The notes under the pieces are model-generated. The model was not told the DNA's origin. It saw nothing but the letters and a program-made list of their open reading frames with translations, and did not search any database. Position numbers and translations under genes: made by a program. 15,899 nucleotides of DNA from an uncultured Collinsella sp. (lineage in GTDB: Bacteria > Actinomycetota > Coriobacteriia > Coriobacteriales > Coriobacteriaceae), in contig URRJ01000030.1 of the NCBI GenBank assembly GCA_900550205.1, positions 1 to 15,899 on the forward strand, given 5' to 3'. Positions 6,563 to 13,320 of this stretch are shown here, piece by piece (positions within the stretch are counted from its first letter, which is position 1; every line of letters begins with the position of its first letter).

Positions 6563-7681
6563 CTACTGTGCGGCCGGCACGTCATCGGGATGCGGGTTAT
6601 CGCCGTAGGCACGCTGATACGTCAGCACACGCCAGACCAGCGGCAGGCCGCCGATCTTAAAGTAGTGTTTAAACGTATTGAGCTTGCCTGGCTTCTTAAA
6701 ATCAAAGCGCGAATCGATATAGGCACGGGGCGATTTGACCATCAAACGCAGGTCGGTCTCGCCGCGTGGGTCGAAGAGTGACAGGTCAAAGCGACCGGCA
6801 TCCCAATCGGCCTTGAGCTCGGGAGACGCCTTCTCCCAAAACTGCTCGCGCAACTCATCGACCAGACGCTCATCATTCCAGCGGTACGTATCGACCTTCA
6901 TGCGCATTAAAATGCCCTGAAGCCGAGCCTTGAGCTCGGGACGTTCATCCAAAAAGCGCTGCATCTCGGAATATTCGTCGCACACGCAAAACACCTTATT
7001 GGGCGAATTAACAGAGCTCTTCTCGTTATCCTGGCGATAGCACAAAATGGGATCCGCAATAAACGCAGCACGCTCGGCGCTTGCCCAGACCTTAAAGTTA
7101 AAACCCGCATCCTGATACGAGGCACCCGGCGTGGGAAGGAACCGAATCTGGTTGTCGTTAAGGAACGTGCGTCGATAGATGGCAGACCAAATGGAAGGCT
7201 TGCGGTAGAAGATACCCGGACGATCGGCAGGGCGATACGCCGCACCCGTCATATGCTCGTCGATAATTCCAAACAGCTCGCGGCGCTCGCTGGGCGTGGA
7301 CCAATACAAGTAAAAGTCACCCTTAACGACATCGGCATGCTCGGCGTCGGCCTTGGCAACCAGCTTTTGAAGCGAATCCTCGAACATAAAGTCATCAGAC
7401 TCCAAAATGCCCACGTACTCGCCACGCGCCATCTCCAGGCCGCGGTTCATCGAGTCGCCGTAGCCGCTATTGGCCTTGTCGATCATCTTGACGCGCGCAT
7501 CGCACTCCATGTACTCGCGGATGATATCCGGCGAGCTATCGGTAGAGCCATCGTTGATGCAAATGATCTCAATGTTCTTGAGTGTCTGCGCAATGGCTGA
7601 ATCGAGGCACTCGCGCAGGTAGCGCTCAACATTGCAGATGGGAACAAGCAGCGAAACTTTAGGGGTATCAGAGTTCTGCAA
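6563..7681 (-). CDS. GT2 glycosyltransferase (type A)
   Basis: This 372-residue family-2 glycosyltransferase starts at TTG 7681, five bases after a full AGGAGG (7687-7692). The GT-A domain opens with KVSLLVPICNVERYL (8-22). CINDGSTDSSP (41-51), NSGYGDSMNRG (71-81) and ESDD (94-97) follow; the last stands where most family members have DxDD. Then come KPSIWSAIYRR (161-171), FLPTPGASYQDAGFNFK (181-197) and CYRQDNEKSSVN (214-225). These blocks fit the group of GT2 enzymes in Gram-positive capsule and surface-glycan loci. It is closely related to the product of 8803-9906: the first 100 residues are nearly identical and the C-terminal third has diverged, ending in a Pro/Asp-rich tail (NPHPDDVPAAQ). 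It follows the type B' gene after a 74-base gap that holds only its ribosome binding site. Confidence 0.9.
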   Translation of the reverse strand: MQNSDTPKVSLLVPICNVERYLRECLDSAIAQTLKNIEIICINDGSTDSSPDIIREYMECDARVKMIDKANSGYGDSMNRGLEMARGEYVGILESDDFMFEDSLQKLVAKADAEHADVVKGDFYLYWSTPSERRELFGIIDEHMTGAAYRPADRPGIFYRKPSIWSAIYRRTFLNDNQIRFLPTPGASYQDAGFNFKVWASAERAAFIADPILCYRQDNEKSSVNSPNKVFCVCDEYSEMQRFLDERPELKARLQGILMRMKVDTYRWNDERLVDELREQFWEKASPELKADWDAGRFDLSLFDPRGETDLRLMVKSPRAYIDSRFDFKKPGKLNTFKHYFKIGGLPLVWRVLTYQRAYGDNPHPDDVPAAQ

Positions 7682-7755
7682 GAGAACCTCCTGTTGAATA
7701 GCGTGGAACAGGGTTATTTTAGCAGCGAAGCAACGGACAACGGCAGCGCCTAGAA

Positions 7756-8796
7756 TTAGATAAAGCGCTCCAGGCAGGCCTTGAGACCACGAGTCGAAAG
7801 ATAGAACAACGTGGCGTCTGCCATCGAAACGCCCGAGGTCGCCGCAACGAGCTTATGGGCGACACGGCGAACGGCGCCCTTAGCAGGCATATCCGCCCAC
7901 TCCGTTCCCAAAAACGTCGTGAAATCCATATTGACGCGACCGGCCACACGACGGAAACCATCGGCGTCCAGACGCGCCAAGTCAAACACGATAAGGTCCA
8001 AGAACCAAGTGATCAGCTCGCCGGGGCACAGATCAAAAAGGCTGTAAGCCGCCCAATCCTCCAAAACTTCCTCGAGCATCCTCATGTGGGTATCAAGCTT
8101 TTTGGCGCGGGCCACGGCGCTGTTGAACTCGTGCGTAGCCGAGTCGTTCTCCATCACGTAGTGGTAGAACTTGTCCGGCATGACAACGGTCTTGCGGGCA
8201 AGCGCATAGGCCGCAAATTGGAATACGACATCCTCGCCCAAGGCCAAGCCGGGGGCAAAGTAAATGCCTTCGCGATTGAGCAGCTCGCGCGAAAAAGCCA
8301 CGCGGCAGGCATAGGGCTGTGCGTTTGCGTGGAACAGCAGCTGGGGATTACGGGCGCCAAAAGTGCCCGCCTTGGGACTCATGAGTTGCTGGACGCGTTT
8401 AGGTGCGGCGTCGGACGGCTCGCAAACGCCGCCAAAAACGGCGACCTCGGCATCTGAAGACTCCATGGCATGCAGCACGCACTCGACCGTCTGGGCGTCG
8501 ATGTAATCGTCGGCGTCCACAAAGAAAACCACCTCGCCCTTGGCGGCATCGATTCCGGCATTTCGAGCGCACGAGACGCCCGCGTTTTCCTGGTCAATCA
8601 CCAGCACACGGTCGTCGGTCTGCGCAATTTGACGCAAGACGCCCAGCGAATCGTCAGCCGAACCGTCGTTGACGCAGACAACCTGAATCGAGCGCTCAGA
8701 CTGGGCCAGCAGCGAATCGAGGCATCGCTGAACCGAGTTTGCGGAGTTGTATACGGGAACGACAATGGTCGCTTTGGGGCTCGTGGCTTCTCCCAT
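7756..8796 (-). CDS. GT2 glycosyltransferase (type B')
   Basis: This 346-residue family-2 glycosyltransferase starts at ATG 8796, preceded by a GGGGGTAGG stretch and only six bases after the stop of the upstream gene. The GT-A domain begins at KATIVVPVYNSANSV (8-22), with CVNDGSADDS (41-50), NAGVSCARNAGID (71-83) and the metal-binding DADD (94-97). Later motifs are LGEDVVFQFAAY (186-197) and FYHYVMENDSATHE (210-223). The DxDD, GED and YxYxxxxDS order is that of typical capsule-type GT2 enzymes. It is the paralogue of the 5483-6550 product but more distant from it than the two type A proteins are from each other. The C-terminal 120 residues are alpha-helical in character and of unknown role. 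It is in the same operon as the other four transferases. Confidence 0.9.
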   Translation of the reverse strand: MGEATSPKATIVVPVYNSANSVQRCLDSLLAQSERSIQVVCVNDGSADDSLGVLRQIAQTDDRVLVIDQENAGVSCARNAGIDAAKGEVVFFVDADDYIDAQTVECVLHAMESSDAEVAVFGGVCEPSDAAPKRVQQLMSPKAGTFGARNPQLLFHANAQPYACRVAFSRELLNREGIYFAPGLALGEDVVFQFAAYALARKTVVMPDKFYHYVMENDSATHEFNSAVARAKKLDTHMRMLEEVLEDWAAYSLFDLCPGELITWFLDLIVFDLARLDADGFRRVAGRVNMDFTTFLGTEWADMPAKGAVRRVAHKLVAATSGVSMADATLFYLSTRGLKACLERFI

Positions 8797-8802
8797 ACCG
8801 AC

Positions 8803-9906
8803 CTACCCCCTCAGCGATTCGATGAGGAAAGCGGCGAGTACGCCGGGGCCTCCAACCGATGCATAGTATTTGGCGCGCCCCAAGGCACCATCCGTCGCAA
8901 AAGTCGGATGCTCGTCAACCCAGCCCTCAGGATCTTTGAGGATGGCAGCGAGATTCGCACGCTTCCACGGCTTAAGATCGTCCAGCGAAAACTCCCCGGC
9001 GTCCAAGGCCGCTTGGAACTCCTTGGCCATCTGCACCAGGAACTCCTTATAAAATTTAGGCGCCAAGCGCACATAGTTCCACATATACGAATCGTACTTA
9101 ATGAGCTGATTAAACTTGAGCATGCACGCGACGTCATCACTTGCGTGGTCGCGGGCATATTCCTCTCTGATCCAACGCTCAATCTCGGCATACTCGGCAT
9201 TGACGCAAAAGACCTTGGCCGAAGAATTGACCGAGGAGCTCTCGTTGTCCTGACGATACGAAAGCACGGCATCGTGCAGGTAAACGGCCTTATCGGCGCA
9301 CGCAATCACCTTAAAGGCAAACGACGTGTCCTGAAAGGATGCCCCTGGAGTCGGCAGGAACTTGATGTCGTTGCGCTTCAGAAAATCGCGGCGGTACACA
9401 GCCGACCAAATCGACGGCTTTTGCTTAAAGAACTGCGTCGTATCGCTCGGGTGTACCGGCTTGCCGCAGTCCTTGGGCCTAAACATCTCGTGTAGCGAAC
9501 GGCGCTCCTCGGGCTTGGACCAGTAGAAATCAAAATTCGCCTTCGCAAAATCGGCGTTGCAGCGCTCGGCAGCTGACACGAGCTTTTCCAGCGCATCGGG
9601 CGCCATAAAGTCATCGGACTCCAGAATGCCCACGTACTTGCCGCGCGCCATCTCGAGCCCGTGGTTCATAGAGTCGCCGTAACCGCTGTTGGCCTTATCG
9701 ATCATCTTCACACGCGCGTCGCGCTCCATGTACTCACGAATAATCGCCGGCGAGTTATCGGTAGAGCCGTCGTTGATACAGATGATCTCGATGTCCTCGA
9801 GCGTCTGCGCCACAGCGGAATCGAGGCACTCACGCAGGTAGCGCTCAACGTTATAGATGGGAATAAGCAGCGACAGGACAGGGCTGCCAGAGGAATTAGT
9901 AGACAA
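8803..9906 (-). CDS. GT2 glycosyltransferase (type A'), first gene of the operon
   Basis: This 367-residue family-2 glycosyltransferase starts at TTG 9906, with AAGGAG (9912-9917) five bases before it. The GT-A domain begins at VLSLLIPIYNVERYL (10-24), followed by CINDGSTDNSP (43-53), NSGYGDSMNHG (73-83) and ESDD (96-99). KPSIWSAVYRR, FLPTPGASFQDTSFAFK and YRQDNESSSVN come after these. All of these blocks recur in the type A protein encoded at 6563-7681. The last third differs and ends FLIESLRG. As the first gene it probably shares an upstream control region (9907-10017) with the divergent plus-strand genes. Donor sugar and acceptor are unknown. Confidence 0.9.
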   Translation of the reverse strand: MSTNSSGSPVLSLLIPIYNVERYLRECLDSAVAQTLEDIEIICINDGSTDNSPAIIREYMERDARVKMIDKANSGYGDSMNHGLEMARGKYVGILESDDFMAPDALEKLVSAAERCNADFAKANFDFYWSKPEERRSLHEMFRPKDCGKPVHPSDTTQFFKQKPSIWSAVYRRDFLKRNDIKFLPTPGASFQDTSFAFKVIACADKAVYLHDAVLSYRQDNESSSVNSSAKVFCVNAEYAEIERWIREEYARDHASDDVACMLKFNQLIKYDSYMWNYVRLAPKFYKEFLVQMAKEFQAALDAGEFSLDDLKPWKRANLAAILKDPEGWVDEHPTFATDGALGRAKYYASVGGPGVLAAFLIESLRG

Positions 9907-10017
9907 ATGTGCTCCTTAGGAAATACCTGTCGCTAATGGTATCAAAGGGTCGTCCAGCCCGCGGGCGTTTATATAATCTATGGAGCCCGCAGAGGCAAAC
10001 CGATACGAAAGGACTTC
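9907..10017. promoter_or_regulatory. Divergent control region between the two glycosyltransferase units
   Basis: This gap separates the minus-strand operon (start 9906) from the plus-strand unit. It has a TATAAT at 9972-9977 on the plus strand, inside TTTATATAAT, which also reads as an AT-rich -10-like sequence on the minus strand. No clear -35 box is seen. A perfect 10-bp palindrome GCCCGCGGGC lies at 9957-9966, just upstream of the TATAAT, and could be an operator. A second GCCCGC follows at 9984-9989. Confidence 0.35.
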
Positions 10018-10203
10018 ATGCAGCCCAAAGCCGCACGCAACATATCCATCGAAGCGCTGCGCTTAATCCCGGTCGCTGAAACGCTCGTACTCTCAAGCAG
10101 TAATCAGCGCATCAATGTCGCGAATAGCAGTCACCTAGCCCATGGCAGGTTCCTGCGTTTTATTCAAACCTTGCCAACATGGCACAGCGACCCTTTACAA
10201 TAG
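10018..10203 (+). pseudogene. Remnant starting like an acyltransferase-3 (OafA-type) gene
   Basis: An ATG at 10018, preceded by AAAGGA (10008-10013), opens a 61-codon frame beginning MQPKAARNISIEALRLIPV. RNxSIExLRLI is the typical first helix of the acyltransferase-3 family, multi-pass membrane enzymes of 350-400 residues that O-acetylate surface glycans. After about residue 17 the frame no longer resembles that family, has no membrane helices and stops at TAG 10201-10203. I see no continuation in the other two frames. I therefore read it as the preserved start of a deleted gene, still with promoter and ribosome binding site. A real small protein, or chance likeness, cannot be excluded. The stretch 10204-10276 up to the next gene holds nothing recognisable except that gene's ribosome binding site. 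Confidence 0.4.
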
Positions 10204-10276
10204 GTGCCGTCCTACGGACGCGTTCGATAGCTTCCGCGCAGCGCTCGCCCGCCGCGCGTGAAAGGATATATTCCCC

Positions 10277-11296
10277 ATGACTTCCACCCTTCCCGCCCCC
10301 ATCGATAAGCTCGCCATCGTTGTCGTTACGTACAAGCGCCAGGAGCTCTTGGCCAACCTGTTCGACTCCATGACCGAACTCACGGCCGCGCCCTGGCGCA
10401 TCGTGATTGTCGATAACGAGAATTCGCGCGAGACCGAGGCCATGTGCACCGCATTTAACGAGCGTTTGGCCAACCTGTGGGGTATCGACACCGATCAGCC
10501 CGATGCAAAGGGTGGCACCGACCGCGTTATCTACGCCCCGCAGCTCGAAAACGGCGGCGGCGCGGGCGGCTTCTCCGCCGGCACCAAGTGCGCCTACGAC
10601 CTGGGCGCCCAGTGGTTCTGGGTCATGGACGACGACGTACTCGTCATCCCTGAAGGTATTGAGCGCCTGGCCAAGTGGACCGACCGCTACGACGTCATCC
10701 AGGGTTCCCGTCTAGACTTCGACGGCGGCGCCTTCTTTTGGCAATACCAGCTGATCCTATCGCTTGGTATCCCCAACCCCATCGCCAAGTGGGACTTGGG
10801 CCCCGAGGGCTATCGTCCTATGAACCAGTTGTGCTTTGAGGGAGGCCTGTTCTCGCGCCGCGTAGTCGACAAGATCGGCCTGCCCGACGCTCGCTTCTTC
10901 ATCTACGGCGACGACGCCTGCTACGGCTATGTCGCCAGCCAGCACTTCCCCGCCGCCGTGGTCGCCGACGTGGTGCTCAAGCGCGCCCGCGCCGTCTCTA
11001 ACTGGGACATCGCCGGCAAACGACAGCTCAACTCCACGAGCGACACCAACCGCTACTACATCATGCGCAACCGAGGCTTCCTCGCTCGCTATATGCAGAT
11101 CTACGGTGACTACCGCCCCATGCTGTTCCGCCTGGGCAATGCCGCGACCTTCTGTAAGGAATTCATTCGCCTGGCCGCGGTCGACAAATGCTTTAAGACC
11201 GGCATTCCGGCGCTGCGCCGCGGCATGAAGGACGCCCGCAAGATCATCAAGGACCCCAACTGGAAGCCCATGCCGCCCATGAAGGATACCGAGTAA
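10277..11296 (+). CDS. GlfT1/rhamnosyltransferase-like GT2 glycosyltransferase
   Basis: This 339-residue protein starts at ATG 10277, ten bases after AAAGGA (10261-10266). It belongs to the GT2 subgroup that includes the mycobacterial galactofuranosyltransferase GlfT1 and RfbF-like rhamnosyltransferases, which prime or extend a lipid-linked glycan at the cytoplasmic membrane face. Visible motifs are KLAIVVVTYKRQELL (11-25), VIVDNENS (43-50), the subgroup mark ENGGGAGGFSAG (91-102), the metal-binding WVMDDDV (115-121), CFEGGLFSRRVVDKIGLP (186-203) and FIYGDDACYGYVAS (208-221), which supplies the catalytic-base region. It stands apart from and divergent to the five other transferases, but a role in the same glycan is likely. 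Its stop is only 24 bases from the end of the converging gene; there is a weak CGGC/GCCG stem between them but no good terminator. Confidence 0.9.
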   Translation: MTSTLPAPIDKLAIVVVTYKRQELLANLFDSMTELTAAPWRIVIVDNENSRETEAMCTAFNERLANLWGIDTDQPDAKGGTDRVIYAPQLENGGGAGGFSAGTKCAYDLGAQWFWVMDDDVLVIPEGIERLAKWTDRYDVIQGSRLDFDGGAFFWQYQLILSLGIPNPIAKWDLGPEGYRPMNQLCFEGGLFSRRVVDKIGLPDARFFIYGDDACYGYVASQHFPAAVVADVVLKRARAVSNWDIAGKRQLNSTSDTNRYYIMRNRGFLARYMQIYGDYRPMLFRLGNAATFCKEFIRLAAVDKCFKTGIPALRRGMKDARKIIKDPNWKPMPPMKDTE

Positions 11297-11320
11297 CGGA
11301 AGCCGGAAACACCTCGGCGC

Positions 11321-13117
11321 TTAAAGCCGCTGGCACACCGTAGCCACACGCTGCCCGTCAAACCCGAACCCCCAGCGCATGCGACCCACGCCGGGTCGCG
11401 GCACGCGGATTTCGTCGATGCCGTCGCGCTCTATGTCGAGTAGCGACTGCACGGCCAGCAATTCCAACCCCACCTCATCCACATCGGGGTCATACATCAT
11501 ATTGATCGTTATCAGCGGGCGCTCGTCGAGCATGCCAATCGTGTCTGCTACGTCGAACACAGCGCCCGTAGGGAAAACCTGGATGTCCCAGCGATCCGCG
11601 CCGCACTTTCGCCTCGAGGCAGGATTGGCATAGCCCGGCAATCCAAAACAGAGCCCCTGCAAGAGCAGGTGATATGGCAACGGCGCATCTGGGTCGGTCG
11701 CACCGATTCCCGCATCTCCGAGGATGCGGTCTAGCGCCTGCCTCACCGCATCCTCATACCCACGGCACAACCCGTCGCGAAACGCATCGACGTCACGAAC
11801 GTCTTCGGCAGCGCACTCAAACCACTCAATAATCACCAGACGCAAGACCTGGCGAAGCTCGTTATTAGGCAGCCGCAGAGCACGGAGACGACTGCCACGC
11901 TCAGGCTCCTCCTTCATATCCGTCGTCAGGAAACCGGACAGGTACAGCTCCGTCCACAGGTCGTCGTCAGACGAGGCCTCTGGCCCCACAGCGCCCAAAC
12001 AAAGCGGGACCTCAACGCACCCATGGGCCTCGAGCAAATCGAACAAGACCGAAAGGCGGTCGAGGTTCCACCCGGCAACCACTCTACTCAGGCAATCGGC
12101 ATACCCATACAGGTCGGCACGCACAGGCGCCGAGCAGTCTCGGTCCAAAAAGCCAATCACACGCGCCGGACTTGAGCAATAGGCCCTGCCAAACCGATAC
12201 CCCTCGAGCCATTCACGCGCATCCTCCAGGTATTCCTTGCGCCCAGCATGGCTCAACAGAGCCTCGACCTCGGCATCCGAAAAGCCGAACCAACGGTCGC
12301 ACCACGTCGAGAGCGGCGTCGACAGACAATACGAGCAGCTACGCAAAGAAAGCGCTGCTTCGGCAGGGCCGGGACGCTCCCCCATCAGACACGCCAGCCG
12401 CAACGAATCGCCCGCAGCGGCAATGGCGTCAAACAGCACGCAATCGAATAGCTCCGCCGAATCGGCGCCGGAAACGCCCCTCGCGCTCGCACGGCCCAAC
12501 CACGCCGCGTCGTACCCATCAACGAGCAATACAACCTGCTCATCGCAGGCCATCTCCAGCAGCTCAATGAGCACGCCAAGCACCGAGGCAACCTCGTCCT
12601 CGCTCGCCACGCCACGCGCAACGCGTTCGATATGACGCAACTTGTCTCGAGCTAAATCCGGAGCTTCCAAGAGTGTCAACAAGCGAGCGCATTCGCCCGA
12701 AAGAGCATCATGCACGACGCCGGCAACAGCGGTGCCATGCCTCGCAGCACCAGAAAAGTCCAGCGATATCACCGGATAGCAAGCGTACTCATCCCGATAG
12801 CGCCCGCCATCCGCATCCCAAATCTGAGCATCGGCAAACAAACTCTGACCAGCGCGGCCGACGGCGGGACGCTCCAGAAAAGCCTTGAGCATCGACAAGT
12901 TCATGCTCTTGCCAAAACCCTCGGGTCGACAGCACACCACGACGGACGCGTCGCAGTCCAGCACATCGGCAATAAACATGGTCTTATCGATCAGCATGCA
13001 ACGACCAATGGCATCGGCAAAATCATGCACACCGACCGGCAAAACCGCATCATCGACATGGTTGACAAGCCGTACACCAAAAGTATCGGCACTGTTGCAA
13101 TACTCCTGTTCAGACAC
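11321..13117 (-). CDS. AAA-ATPase/PD-(D/E)XK family protein, probably a pseudoenzyme
   Basis: This 598-residue protein starts at GTG 13117 with GGGAG (13126-13130) eight bases upstream. It has the layout of the widespread 'AAA family ATPase' with a C-terminal PD-(D/E)XK nuclease-like domain (PF09820 plus PF08011). Matching features are LPVGVHDFADAI (26-37), a LIDKTMFI segment (42-49), CRPEGFGKSMNLSMLKAF (63-80) in place of the usual RPRRFGKS, YPVISLDFS (114-122), EGYRFGRAYCSSP (305-317), LPNNE (416-420), YHLLLQGLCFGLPGY (482-496) and FGFDGQRV (584-591). The Walker B stretch reads VVLLVDGYDAAW (195-206), where the family has DEYD, so the Glu is Gly. In the nuclease part the Asp of RWDI (511) remains, but the usual AIIEFK-type strand reads LITINMMY (535-542), so Glu and Lys are gone. 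The frame is intact, so selection for some non-enzymatic role is likely. The family's role is not known. Confidence 0.8.
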   Translation of the reverse strand: MSEQEYCNSADTFGVRLVNHVDDAVLPVGVHDFADAIGRCMLIDKTMFIADVLDCDASVVVCCRPEGFGKSMNLSMLKAFLERPAVGRAGQSLFADAQIWDADGGRYRDEYACYPVISLDFSGAARHGTAVAGVVHDALSGECARLLTLLEAPDLARDKLRHIERVARGVASEDEVASVLGVLIELLEMACDEQVVLLVDGYDAAWLGRASARGVSGADSAELFDCVLFDAIAAAGDSLRLACLMGERPGPAEAALSLRSCSYCLSTPLSTWCDRWFGFSDAEVEALLSHAGRKEYLEDAREWLEGYRFGRAYCSSPARVIGFLDRDCSAPVRADLYGYADCLSRVVAGWNLDRLSVLFDLLEAHGCVEVPLCLGAVGPEASSDDDLWTELYLSGFLTTDMKEEPERGSRLRALRLPNNELRQVLRLVIIEWFECAAEDVRDVDAFRDGLCRGYEDAVRQALDRILGDAGIGATDPDAPLPYHLLLQGLCFGLPGYANPASRRKCGADRWDIQVFPTGAVFDVADTIGMLDERPLITINMMYDPDVDEVGLELLAVQSLLDIERDGIDEIRVPRPGVGRMRWGFGFDGQRVATVCQRL

Positions 13118-13150
13118 CGTAACTTCTCCCTAAAACGTAGCACGAGGCCC

Positions 13151-13156
13151 ATTGTA
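13151..13156 (-). promoter_or_regulatory. Candidate -10 box for the AAA-ATPase-like gene
   Basis: TACAAT reads on the minus strand 33 bases before the GTG at 13117. The -35 region at the usual distance is poor. It lies downstream of the terminator of the preceding gene, which means this gene needs its own promoter. Confidence 0.3.
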
Positions 13157-13250
13157 GCGAGCAGTTCAAGCGCAACGCTGGATCCGCGCAAAGGCATCGG
13201 GCAACGGTAGGAACAAAGGCCTTGAGGGGGGATAACAAATCGTTGTGCAA

Positions 13251-13286
13251 CAAAATGGGGCCCGATGCAACTGCACCGGCCCCCAT
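13251..13286 (-). terminator. Intrinsic terminator of the surface-protein gene
   Basis: On the minus strand TGGGGGCCGGTGCA pairs with TGCATCGGGCCCCA across a two-base centre. It is a long stem with one mismatch and one G-T pair, and is followed at once by TTTTG. It lies about 35 bases after the stop of the surface-protein gene (13321), as expected for rho-independent termination. Confidence 0.75.
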
Positions 13287-13320
13287 TGCGAATCTTTAGT
13301 TGTCGGGCAACCGAAAGGGA

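Noticed and set aside
8470..9495. 341-codon open frame on the plus strand across two glycosyltransferase genes
   Set aside because: It crosses the boundary of two well-supported minus-strand genes and has no motif. It is an artefact of GC-rich codon structure.
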